Source of the DNA: an uncultured Lachnospiraceae bacterium
Lineage (GTDB): Bacteria > Bacillota > Clostridia > Lachnospirales > Lachnospiraceae
NCBI GenBank assembly: GCA_951800685.1
Contig: CATOJY010000011.1
Coordinates: 1-64,000 of the forward strand
Length of the DNA: 64,000 nt
Direction: 5' to 3'
The notes beneath the pieces were generated by a model, which did no database searches, was not told where the DNA came from, and worked only from the letters and a program-made list of their open reading frames with translations. Below are positions 16,435 through 24,383 of the stretch, one piece after another; positions within the stretch are counted from its first letter, which is position 1; every line of letters begins with the position of its first letter. Both the position numbers and the translations under genes were made by a program.

Positions 16435-16486
16435 GGTTGACATGTGACTACCATAGTGTTATATTTTAGGTAGTCGCTTGTCAACC
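16435..16486 (+). promoter_or_regulatory. promoter embedded in a large BlaI-type operator
   Basis: GGTTGACATGTGACTACC (16435-16452) is the inverted copy, at 16 of 18 positions, of GGTAGTCGCTTGTCAACC (16469-16486); the spacer is 16 bp. The half-sites GACTACC and GGTAGTC resemble the TACTAC/GTAGTA cores of BlaI/MecI operators. Inside lies a near-consensus promoter, TTGACA (16437-16442), 17 bp, TATATT (16460-16465). Binding of the repressor would cover the whole promoter, which fits autoregulation of the gene pair downstream. Confidence 0.8.
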
Positions 16487-16524
16487 AGAAAATGGAAAGT
16501 ATAGGAGCAGGAAGGGGAAGATGT

Positions 16525-16911
16525 ATGATCAAGTTGTCGGAAGCAGAGTGGAAGGTAATGACGCTGTTATGGCAGAGGGCACCGCAGACGATGATGGAGA
16601 TGACCAATCATTTTAAGGGTACTACAGGATGGAGCAAACACACGGTGATGACTTTTCTTAGGCGTATGGAGGAGAAGAAAGCGATTCATTATGAGGAGGG
16701 GGGACGGGCAAAGCTGTATTATCCGGATATTGAGAAAGAAGAAGCCGTTTTGCAGGAGACAGAAAATTTTCTGGAGAAGGTGTTTGACGGCAGGATGGGG
16801 CTGATGATCAACACAATGGTAGAGAAGAAAGCGCTGTCCAAGGAAGAGATCACAGAGATGTATGAAATTTTGCGGAAGGCTGAAGAAGAACACAGATATA
16901 ATGGGGGATGA
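16525..16911 (+). CDS. BlaI/MecI/CopY-family repressor
   Basis: A 128-residue winged-helix repressor starting MIKLSEAEWKVMTLLW, the family's typical N terminus, with the recognition region TGWSKHTVMTFLRRMEEK and wing GRAKLYYP. The C-terminal third is the dimerisation helix region cleaved in BlaI when the partner protease is activated. The start at 16525 follows GGAAGGGG; an in-frame ATG at 16492 would add a non-conserved leader lying in the operator region. Only 6 bp separate it from the metalloprotease gene. No beta-lactamase or PBP2a gene is nearby, so the regulated function is likely elsewhere or is the pair itself. Confidence 0.9.
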   Translation: MIKLSEAEWKVMTLLWQRAPQTMMEMTNHFKGTTGWSKHTVMTFLRRMEEKKAIHYEEGGRAKLYYPDIEKEEAVLQETENFLEKVFDGRMGLMINTMVEKKALSKEEITEMYEILRKAEEEHRYNGG

Positions 16912-16917
16912 CAAGGT

Positions 16918-19044
16918 ATGGGAGAGATTTTGATTAGTACGACGCTCTTAATCTGTATGGTTTTGATGTTGCAAAGATGGACGAAAGGAAAAGTGAGTAT
17001 GCGGTTACGCTATGCCCTGTGGATTGTTGTGGCATTGCGGTTGGTCGTACCAGGTTCTTTCGGGAGCAGTTCCTTTAGTGTTTTGAATCTGACAACGGGA
17101 ATGTCAGATGAGATCATGGATATGGCGGCATCCTTTCAAACGGAACAGGTTTTAAAGGAGTTAGTGAGCGACGTAGAGGAGAAAGGGAGAGAATCAGGAG
17201 AGCTAGGAGAGGATACAGCACTGGAGAAAACAGCCAATGCTGGTGCAGTGGATTTGAGTATAGTGGAAGATGGCCGCCAGACAGAACCTGCAGGAGTATC
17301 AGGGGAGCAGATAATAGGGAAAAAAGCCGGTATACAGAGTATCTTTGGAGTGGAACTTACTAGGAATGCATGGCTGCGCGTGCTGCCAGTATGTTTATGG
17401 GCAGCCGGTATGCTGATCGTGGGCGGTTGTATGCTGGTGAACCAGACGCGGTTTATGAGATATCTGCGGCATATGCGGACAGAAGTTGAGGAACAGTCCA
17501 TACCGAAGGCATGGAACAGGCGGCTGCAGGTACGGCGTATGCATGTTTATACAGTTACGAAGCTGCCCAGTCCATGTTTGGTGGGGTGTGATATCTATAT
17601 TGAGCCGCAGCTTCTATCCGACCAAAACAGGTTGCAGCATGTCCTGGCACATGAGTATGCACATGCAGTGCAGTGGGATCCGCTGTGGGCAGTATTGCGC
17701 AGTGCATTGTGTGCAGTCTACTGGTTCTATCCTCTGATTTGGGTCGCAGCCTGGGCGGCGAAGAGAGACAGTGAGCTGGCCTGTGATGAGCACGCGATCT
17801 TATTTCTGGGAGAGTCGGAGAGATTTGCCTATGGAAGAACATTGCTTGACCTGCTTGCTGGCAGTGAGAAGAAGAAAAGAGCAGCGGGAGCAGTCTTAAT
17901 CATGGGCAGCAGCCGGCAAAACATGAAGGAAAGAGTCTCTATGATCGCAGCCAGAAGGGAGAACAGGAAGGTGACGGCAGTTGTAACAACACTGACGGTA
18001 TTTCTTGTATGTGGATGTGCATTTACTGGTGCGCAGGAGTCTAAGGGGAAGCGTGTTCTTTTGACCAATCAGGGCAGTCTTTCGGCGGGCGGGACAGAGA
18101 AAACAGAAGAGGGAAGCCTGCCGCAGGAAGAGGTGGAGAAGAGAACACAGGAGAGTGGACAGCCGAACCCGGTATTTGGGCAGGAACAGCGGGAAGCGGG
18201 GGCACAAGACAGTGCAGAGAAAGAGGTATTTGGTGAGGAGCAGCCGGTATTTGAGGAGTTGTTAGCAAGTATGGATGACAGCAGCCTTGCGGAAGCGGAA
18301 CCGGTGAGGCTTGAGGAATATTGGGATTATATCTACGAAGGAAAAGAATGCCCATTAGAAGATGGCATGTGGTATCGGCTGTCCCAGGAGAAAGAGCCGG
18401 AGATTTCTTTCTATGGCCTTTATACAGAGGAATATGGATGCCGAGGAATGAAGATTGGGATTGGTGGTGATGTTAACACCTTCGACCAACTCTGGATTCC
18501 CACTTCTTTCAATATGGATGTGATGATTCTGGAAGAGTCAGAGACAGATGGCATGCCCCGGAGTTTTGCCTTTACAGTGTGTGTTGAAAATAATAACAAT
18601 GGTGAAAAATGGCAGCTTTATGTAGCGGATAGATACGATACGGGGACAATAGAACTTACCAGCTTCGAGGAGAGAGCGTACCTAAGCCAGCGGGAGGAAG
18701 AAAATCTCAGTTTGCATGTGGACCAGGAAAGGAAAAAGATATCTGTGATCCAGGAAGAAGGAGAGAATCTGGGGACGATAGATTTTGCATCATACTATGG
18801 AGAAGAGCAAATAGACAAGGCGTTATGGGATGATAGAACGATGGGTTATCGTCTGGAGGAAGAAGGAAAACGGATCACTCTGGTAACAGGCATCGGCCTG
18901 CAGGAGGCAGATAGTGATAAAGTTTTCTTCAATGGGATCTCACTGATCGGCTTTCCGGTAGAGATCGGGACTTTTGGGAATCATAGTTTTACGCTGGGGA
19001 CACCTGAGGTAGATGACAGTGTCAGTATCAAACGCAATCTATAG
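16918..19044 (+). CDS. BlaR1/MecR1-like M56 metalloprotease sensor with unrecognised sensor domain
   Basis: A 708-residue membrane protein. The M56 zinc protease core has HEYAH at 245-249 and ELACDEHA near 286-293, between membrane segments at about 1-18, 32-47, 154-175, 258-280 and 353-370. In BlaR1 an extracellular penicillin-binding domain follows the last helix. Here a Glu/Gly-rich linker (about 375-430) leads to a 280-residue region with WDYIYEGKECPLEDG, GLYTEEYGCRG and SFTLGTPEVDD, in which I see no SxN or KTG transpeptidase motifs. A long insert of low complexity also sits at 80-140. It probably senses something other than a beta-lactam and relays it by cleaving the upstream repressor. 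Confidence 0.85.
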   Translation: MGEILISTTLLICMVLMLQRWTKGKVSMRLRYALWIVVALRLVVPGSFGSSSFSVLNLTTGMSDEIMDMAASFQTEQVLKELVSDVEEKGRESGELGEDTALEKTANAGAVDLSIVEDGRQTEPAGVSGEQIIGKKAGIQSIFGVELTRNAWLRVLPVCLWAAGMLIVGGCMLVNQTRFMRYLRHMRTEVEEQSIPKAWNRRLQVRRMHVYTVTKLPSPCLVGCDIYIEPQLLSDQNRLQHVLAHEYAHAVQWDPLWAVLRSALCAVYWFYPLIWVAAWAAKRDSELACDEHAILFLGESERFAYGRTLLDLLAGSEKKKRAAGAVLIMGSSRQNMKERVSMIAARRENRKVTAVVTTLTVFLVCGCAFTGAQESKGKRVLLTNQGSLSAGGTEKTEEGSLPQEEVEKRTQESGQPNPVFGQEQREAGAQDSAEKEVFGEEQPVFEELLASMDDSSLAEAEPVRLEEYWDYIYEGKECPLEDGMWYRLSQEKEPEISFYGLYTEEYGCRGMKIGIGGDVNTFDQLWIPTSFNMDVMILEESETDGMPRSFAFTVCVENNNNGEKWQLYVADRYDTGTIELTSFEERAYLSQREEENLSLHVDQERKKISVIQEEGENLGTIDFASYYGEEQIDKALWDDRTMGYRLEEEGKRITLVTGIGLQEADSDKVFFNGISLIGFPVEIGTFGNHSFTLGTPEVDDSVSIKRNL

Positions 19045-19127
19045 AAGACTATGAATAAAAATGATATCTGTCAGCCTGAAAAAGGAAAGAATATAGGAAA
19101 AGTCACGAAAAAATCGAATTAGAAAAT

Positions 19128-19163
19128 AATACGCGATAAGATTCTTTCTTATTGCGTATTTTT
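19128..19163 (+). terminator. terminator after the BlaI/M56 pair
   Basis: AATACGC-GATAAGA pairs with TCTTATT-GCGTATT (14 bp, one G-U) over a five-base loop and runs into TTT-G. It ends about 120 bp before the MecA-like gene. Confidence 0.85.
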
Positions 19164-19286
19164 GTGTTAAAATAATACTGCACCTGAAAATAACAGAAGC
19201 ATACAAAGATGGCCTGTGCCGGTTGAGAATGGCATGATACATGTTACGAAAGGACGGCAGGCAGAAAACAGAGGATAACGGGTTAT

Positions 19287-19943
19287 ATGAAATATAAGAA
19301 GATCAACGATGCGACAGTGCAATGTATCATTACAGCAGAAGATATGGTGGAATATGGTCTGACTCTGTCTGATATTTTTGAGAGAAATGAGAAGGGAGAG
19401 GGATTTCTGCGAGATATCATTGAACGTGCCCATGATGAGATTGGGTATCAGATCAATGGCGAGAATATCGCTATGCAGATTACGCCACTGAAGGATAAAG
19501 GATTGGTAGTTACTTTTACAGATGAAAGTCCTTTGGCATTTAAGGATATTCTGCAGCATTTAAAGGATGTGCTGCAGGGGGTGAGCGAGGAGTTTGGCAA
19601 ACAGGAGCAGCCGGAAGCGCAGGGGCAGAAAGTAGAGGAATTCGATGATAACAGACGGATGTTTGTTTTTGCCTCGCTTCATCAGGTGATGCAGTATACG
19701 GCGTCTATTCCCAATAGCATATCGGTCAAAAGCCATCTCTATAAAGAGGGAGAGGTATATTATCTGGTACTGGAGAAGAACAGACTTTCGTATAAGATGT
19801 TCAATAAGATCAGTGCACAGGCGGTGGAGTTCGGTAATTTGATTGCGGTTTCAGAGGAGAGGATGCAGTACCTGGAGGAGCATGGTGAGTGTCTGATTAT
19901 GGACCGGGCGGTGAGCAGATTGCGCAGGATTTATTTGGCATAA
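19287..19943 (+). CDS. mecA: MecA/YpbH-type ClpC adaptor protein
   Basis: A 218-residue adaptor that, in the family, delivers substrates to the ClpCP protease. The N-terminal substrate-binding domain begins MKYKKINDATVQCIITAEDM and includes YGLTLSDIF; a Gln/Glu-rich linker lies at about 105-122; the C-terminal ClpC-binding domain has RMFVFASLHQVMQY and ends in a Leu/Arg-rich tail. The length matches MecA. It is monocistronic here. Its targets in this organism are unknown; in Bacillus they include competence and sporulation regulators. Confidence 0.85.
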   Translation: MKYKKINDATVQCIITAEDMVEYGLTLSDIFERNEKGEGFLRDIIERAHDEIGYQINGENIAMQITPLKDKGLVVTFTDESPLAFKDILQHLKDVLQGVSEEFGKQEQPEAQGQKVEEFDDNRRMFVFASLHQVMQYTASIPNSISVKSHLYKEGEVYYLVLEKNRLSYKMFNKISAQAVEFGNLIAVSEERMQYLEEHGECLIMDRAVSRLRRIYLA

Positions 19944-20009
19944 TCTGTGCTGGGGAATGCTTTTTTAGAATATTGAGACAATTATATGCGAAATGAAAAG
20001 GTATGTATA

Positions 20010-20056
20010 TGCTGCCAGTCCCAGATGAGCTTTCGGGTCTGGCAGCAATTCTTCTG
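20010..20056 (+). terminator. terminator-like hairpin after mecA
   Basis: TGCTGCCAG (20010-20018) pairs perfectly with CTGGCAGCA (20039-20047), with an inner CCC/GGG stem; the following ATTCTTCTG is only moderately T-rich. Confidence 0.5.
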
Positions 20057-20150
20057 TTAAGCATATAGGGAGTTGTATATGATGGACGCTGCTGTTATGG
20101 CAGGGGATCTACATAGATGAGGTAATACTTTAATTAAGAATGGAGAAAAT

Positions 20151-21854
20151 ATGAGCGGTAAGAAGAGAAAAAGAGAAGGATTTGAAGAATTTCTGGAAAA
20201 GGAGATATTGACACAGGAACGCTATGATAGACTTTATAGCAGCCAGGCTGTGGTTCATGATGGAGAGGAGAGCAAGGGGCAAAGCAGCCAGGAGAAAGAG
20301 AAGGATCTGCCAAAAGAGACGAGGATGCGTTATGAGGATGCACAGATTGATGGAAGAATCCTTCGCGCGGTCAAAGAACTTGGATATGAAATGATGACGC
20401 CAATTCAAGAGCAGGCGATACCTCTTTTTATGACAGGCAAGGATATGATCGGGCAGGCACAGACCGGTACTGGCAAGACGGCGGCTTTCGGGATTCCTAT
20501 TTTGCAAAAGATTGATCCAGAGAACCGTAATCTGCAGGCGGTGATTTTGTGTCCTACCAGGGAATTAGCGATGCAGGCGGCGGAAGAACTTAGGAAGTTC
20601 TCTAAGTATATGCATGGGATCAAGGTACTTCCAATCTATGGAGGGCAGGATATTGTCCGGCAGATTAAGAATTTGAAGGGTGGCGCACAGATCATTGTGG
20701 GAACGCCTGGGCGTGTGATGGATCATATGCGCAGGCATACGCTTCGGATGGACGATGTCCATACAGTGGTGCTTGATGAGGCTGACGAAATGCTCAATAT
20801 GGGATTTCGGGAAGATATCGAGACGATTCTGCAGCAGATGCCGGAGGAAAGACAGACAGGCCTTTTCTCAGCTACAATGCCGGGACCGATCCTGGAGTTG
20901 ACGAAGACTTATCAGAAGAACGCTGTCTATGTCAAGATGACGCCGGAAGAAGTGACCATTCCACTAATTAAACAAGCTTATTACCAGGTGCGCAGACAGG
21001 ACAAAGAAGAAGTGCTGTGTCGCCTGATCGATTACTATGATCCAAAGAGGGCATTGATTTTCTGTAATACGAAACGTATGGTGGATGAGCTGACTGAGCA
21101 TTTAAAGGAAAGAGGCTATGAGGCAGAAGGACTGCACGGTGATCTTTCCCAGCATCAGAGGGACACGGTAATGAATCTGTTCCGCAGTGGCAGGGCTGGC
21201 ATCCTGATTGCGACAGACGTAGCGGCGAGAGGAATCGATGTGAATGATGTAGAAGCAGTCTACAATTACGATGTACCGGAAGACATTGAATATTATGTGC
21301 ACCGAATCGGCAGAACCGGACGTGCTGGTAAGACGGGCCGCTCTTTTACGTTGGTTGTGGGGAGAGAAGCTTACAAGATTCGGGATATCGAGCGTGCCTG
21401 CCGGACGAAGATCCGGGAGCGGAAGATTCCGAGTGCAGCAGATATCACGGCCAGAAAAGCAGCTAAGATCTTAAAAGAGGCAGTTCGTGTGGCAGAGCAG
21501 AAAGATATCAGTCGTGCTACGGAGTATATTTTAGAAGAAATCTCCCTGGGAGAGCACAGCGCTGTGGAGATTGCAGCAGCGTTTATGCAGATGAAACTTG
21601 GAGACGAGATTGAGGATATCAGATCAGAGAAGTTTTTGTTTGACAGAAAATCCGGAAGCCGTGGCCGAAATAGAAGCGGCGTAAGCGGCCGGAACAGAAG
21701 TGACACCAGAGGCCGGAATACTACCAGGAGCGGCCAGGAAAGTTACAGCGGGAAGTCTGGAAGAAAAGAGGACAAGAAAAGGTCACGGGATGATAGTAGA
21801 AACAGCTATTCAACATCTTTGCGGGTCAAGACAAAGAAACAAAAAGGGTTATAA
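20151..21854 (+). CDS. DEAD-box ATP-dependent RNA helicase
   Basis: A 567-residue CshA/DeaD-type helicase. All motifs are present: Q motif TPIQEQAIP, motif I AQTGTGKT, Ia PTRELA, motif II DEAD, motif III SAT, motif IV LIFCNT, V ATDVAARGID and VI HRIGRTGR. It differs from standard members by an N-terminal extension of about 60 charged residues, and it ends in a Ser/Arg/Gly-rich tail (SGSRGRNRSGVSGRNRSDT...) typical of nonspecific RNA binding. Likely role: ribosome assembly or mRNA turnover. Its stop codon overlaps the convergent metalloprotease gene by 6 bp. Confidence 0.92.
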   Translation: MSGKKRKREGFEEFLEKEILTQERYDRLYSSQAVVHDGEESKGQSSQEKEKDLPKETRMRYEDAQIDGRILRAVKELGYEMMTPIQEQAIPLFMTGKDMIGQAQTGTGKTAAFGIPILQKIDPENRNLQAVILCPTRELAMQAAEELRKFSKYMHGIKVLPIYGGQDIVRQIKNLKGGAQIIVGTPGRVMDHMRRHTLRMDDVHTVVLDEADEMLNMGFREDIETILQQMPEERQTGLFSATMPGPILELTKTYQKNAVYVKMTPEEVTIPLIKQAYYQVRRQDKEEVLCRLIDYYDPKRALIFCNTKRMVDELTEHLKERGYEAEGLHGDLSQHQRDTVMNLFRSGRAGILIATDVAARGIDVNDVEAVYNYDVPEDIEYYVHRIGRTGRAGKTGRSFTLVVGREAYKIRDIERACRTKIRERKIPSAADITARKAAKILKEAVRVAEQKDISRATEYILEEISLGEHSAVEIAAAFMQMKLGDEIEDIRSEKFLFDRKSGSRGRNRSGVSGRNRSDTRGRNTTRSGQESYSGKSGRKEDKKRSRDDSRNSYSTSLRVKTKKQKGL

Positions 21855-22445
21855 TACCAGTTCCTGACCATGGTCTTTCAGCCATTTGCGGGCAGTGCGG
21901 TAATCAGGATATACTTCCGCTACGGCTTGCCAGAAAGCGGTGGAGTGGTTCATATGGGTCAGGTGGCACAGCTCATGGACCACAACATAATCCAGAATGG
22001 CAGGAGGTGCCAGCATGAGACGCCAGTTAAAGGAGAGAGTCCCCTTCGCGCTACAGCTTCCCCAGCGTGTCTTTTGATCACGGATGGTAATGCGGTGGTA
22101 AATGCCGCCGGTGAATTGCTGGAAATAGGCGGCTCTCTTAGGGAAATACTCTTTAGCAGCGGCGATATACCGCTGTGTCAAGGCAGTACGTTGTGTCTGT
22201 GTCAGATCGGAAACCGGTTTGGAAGCCTGTTTGTGCTGCTGCTCCAGATATCGGGTAATGATCCAATGCTGTTTCTCTGTGAGAATATGATGGATTTCTT
22301 TGTCGCTGGCCTTTAAAGGAACGCGTACTGTGATCAGGCCTTCTGATGAGATGCTGATCGCATAGCTTTTGCGGTCACTGCGGATCAGGGTATAGGGAAG
22401 TTCATAAAGTTTACTTTGGTATTTGATGCGTAATAGAGTATCCAT
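21849..22445 (-). CDS. YgjP-like zinc metalloprotease (DUF45/M48-related)
   Basis: A 198-residue SprT/YgjP-type protein. The zinc motif is VVHELCHLTHMNHS, with the downstream W and the segment TRWGSCSAKGTLSFNWRL that is diagnostic of the family. Function is not established beyond a putative metal-dependent hydrolase. I place the start at the ATG at 22445 (MDTLLRIKYQS) rather than an upstream codon at 22502. There is no ribosome site, and a TATAAT ends only six bases before this ATG, so the mRNA may be leaderless. It is convergent with the helicase gene. Confidence 0.85.
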   Translation of the reverse strand: MDTLLRIKYQSKLYELPYTLIRSDRKSYAISISSEGLITVRVPLKASDKEIHHILTEKQHWIITRYLEQQHKQASKPVSDLTQTQRTALTQRYIAAAKEYFPKRAAYFQQFTGGIYHRITIRDQKTRWGSCSAKGTLSFNWRLMLAPPAILDYVVVHELCHLTHMNHSTAFWQAVAEVYPDYRTARKWLKDHGQELVL

Positions 22446-22451
22446 GAAGCT

Positions 22452-22481
22452 ATTATAGCACAGATTGTCTGGGATGGACAA
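22452..22481 (-). promoter_or_regulatory. promoter giving a probable leaderless transcript
   Basis: On the minus strand TTGTCC (complement of 22476-22481), 18 bp, TATAAT (complement of 22452-22457). The A of the start codon at 22445 is the seventh base after the -10, where transcription would be expected to begin. Confidence 0.55.
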
Positions 22482-22614
22482 ATGGTGGACAAGATTTGAC
22501 AATATGTGCTACTATGAGAAAAGACTGGCCATGGTTCTGGAAGGGTTCCTACAGCCGTAATGCTGACTGTAGCAAAGGTACATAGTTACAAAGATAAAAC
22601 AGGAGTTGAGATCA

Positions 22615-24252
22615 ATGGGGCGTGATGACGCAAATTTAACAGCAAAACACAGTAAGACGGCAGGGAAAAAATCTTCCGGTGGAAAAAAGCCGGCTCCTAG
22701 AAAGAAAACGGTTTCAAGACAGGAGGCGGTTTCTGGAAGGAAAGGGACAGATGGGAAGCGGTCCACTTCTGTCAGGAAAACATCTGGAGGAAAAAAGCCG
22801 GTTCCCGGAAAGAGAATGGCTGATGGGAAGCGGTCAGTCTCTGAAAAAAAAGTATCTGGAAAGAAGAAAGCGGCAGGAAGTGTTTCGGCAGGGATGAGAC
22901 CTGCAGAGATGAAAGAGGGTTCCTCTGCGCAGATGAGCAGGCGGGAGGAAGAGCGTGCAAGAAGAAGAGCAGAACGGGAACGGAAGGTCAGAAGACAGAA
23001 GATCGTTATGGCAGTGTCTTCTTGTATTATCCTGCTTTCTGTGATTGGGATTGCAGTATTCTGTCTGTCTTCGGCAAGGGTATCGTTTTACTTGTTAAAG
23101 GGCAGCAGGGCGATAGCAGGAGAAGACTATGTGAAAGCACAGAGTGCCTATGAAAAGGCGGTGGAGATTGATCCAGCTTCAGTAAGAGCTTATTGTGGTT
23201 TGGCGGACAGCTATAGAGGCCAGCAGATGTTTACAGAGGCGGAGCAGCTTCTTATCACTGGCTGGCAGCAAACACAGGATGAAACGATCCTGCGTTATTA
23301 TGGAACCGTGGTACTGAATCAGGCAGTGGCAGAGATTAATGCACATAGTTGTACGCTGGCAACAGTAGACAAGTGCGTCAGAGCTCTGGAACAGGGCGGG
23401 GTCGACGAAGAGGCGCTTAAATTATTAGGAACTTGCTATGAGCGTCTTTTTCCGGAAGCCGAAGAGGAGGATACCTGTACATTGTTCTATGATGAGGATG
23501 CTTCGCAGGATACGTGCAGTTATATAGAATATGAAGGACAGCTTCGCAGGATGCTTAAAGTATACAAGGAACGGCCGTCGGAGGAGCTTAAGACGCTGCT
23601 CCAAAACTATGCTGTGATTGATATTCCTTATGTGAAGATCAGTGTTCCGCATTTGGAGTCTTATAAGACTTTGCTTTTGGAGGTCTGTGAGGTTACCGAT
23701 GAGGCAGATGTGGTAGAGACACAGGCATGTCTAGCCCGTGCGGCAGAGATTGCAGCATATTTCAGCACGGCTTTTGATGAGTTTGCAGCAGGGAATTATG
23801 CCTATGCAAGAGATTTGATATCGGAAGAGGCTTATCAGAAGATACGGGATGAATTCATCGAAGAAAATTCAGGATATTGGGAAGGGTCTGTCTATATTCC
23901 TGTGAATAAGGAGCAGCTTGTACTGCACAGGGAAGAGGGAAACGTCAGATTCTCTTTCCTGGGACCAGAGGAGTATGAGAACCGGCAGGGAATTATCAAG
24001 GTTTTGGGCATGAAACAGGAAGATGACGGTGTGCAGAGAAGTGGGATTTCCTATGAGCCGCCCAAAGAAGAGGGGGCTGATTCCCACACAGAGTACACGA
24101 TGCAGTATCTGTACAGTAATGTCAAGATTGATGGAAAGTATGTGCCGCAGATGAATTATCGGTTTGACACGAAGGTGACTACCGCAGAGGGGGTTACGAA
24201 TAATGCGATCGGTGATTGGGGTGGTGAGCATGAGTGGGAGATTGATTATTAA
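22615..24252 (+). CDS. TPR-containing membrane protein with basic repeat N terminus
   Basis: A 545-residue protein of unknown function. Residues 1 to about 120 are low-complexity and basic, with repeated GGKKPxP and DGKRS units. A charged ERARRRAERERK stretch precedes one membrane helix (about 136-156), giving a type II topology with the bulk outside. TPR-like helices follow: ARVSFYLLKGSRAIAGEDYV, SAYEKAVEIDPASVRAYCGL and EAEQLLITGW. The C-terminal half has a distinct beta-rich end (TEYTMQYLYSNVKIDGKYV). The ATG at 22615 follows AGGAG. Possibly an envelope scaffold. Confidence 0.75.
   Translation: MGRDDANLTAKHSKTAGKKSSGGKKPAPRKKTVSRQEAVSGRKGTDGKRSTSVRKTSGGKKPVPGKRMADGKRSVSEKKVSGKKKAAGSVSAGMRPAEMKEGSSAQMSRREEERARRRAERERKVRRQKIVMAVSSCIILLSVIGIAVFCLSSARVSFYLLKGSRAIAGEDYVKAQSAYEKAVEIDPASVRAYCGLADSYRGQQMFTEAEQLLITGWQQTQDETILRYYGTVVLNQAVAEINAHSCTLATVDKCVRALEQGGVDEEALKLLGTCYERLFPEAEEEDTCTLFYDEDASQDTCSYIEYEGQLRRMLKVYKERPSEELKTLLQNYAVIDIPYVKISVPHLESYKTLLLEVCEVTDEADVVETQACLARAAEIAAYFSTAFDEFAAGNYAYARDLISEEAYQKIRDEFIEENSGYWEGSVYIPVNKEQLVLHREEGNVRFSFLGPEEYENRQGIIKVLGMKQEDDGVQRSGISYEPPKEEGADSHTEYTMQYLYSNVKIDGKYVPQMNYRFDTKVTTAEGVTNNAIGDWGGEHEWEIDY
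22675..22840 (+). repeat. imperfect coding repeats in the basic N terminus
   Basis: TCYGGWGGAAAAAAGCCGG occurs at 22675-22693 and 22783-22801 (108 bp apart), and GATGGGAAGCGGTC at 22750-22763 and 22822-22835 (72 bp apart). Both distances are multiples of 36 bp, pointing to past duplication of a 12-codon unit. Confidence 0.65.
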
Positions 24253-24260
24253 TTCGGCAG

Positions 24261-24289
24261 TTGACGATGGAAGAGGAATCTCCTATAAT
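24261..24289 (+). promoter_or_regulatory. promoter of gpmI
   Basis: TTGACG (24261-24266), 17-bp spacer, TATAAT (24284-24289): near consensus, starting 9 bp after the previous stop codon. Confidence 0.7.
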
Positions 24290-24383
24290 TAGGAATGGAA
24301 ATGATCGAAAATAGATGGGCTGCAAAGGGGAATGTTCTGCGGCTGTATGATTGATGCAAGATAAGAAAAGGAGAATGAAGGGT

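Noticed and set aside
22496-22515. TTGACA and TACTAT as promoter of the TPR gene
   Set aside because: Only 8 bp separate them; the TACTAT may act as an extended -10 but the -35 does not match by spacing.
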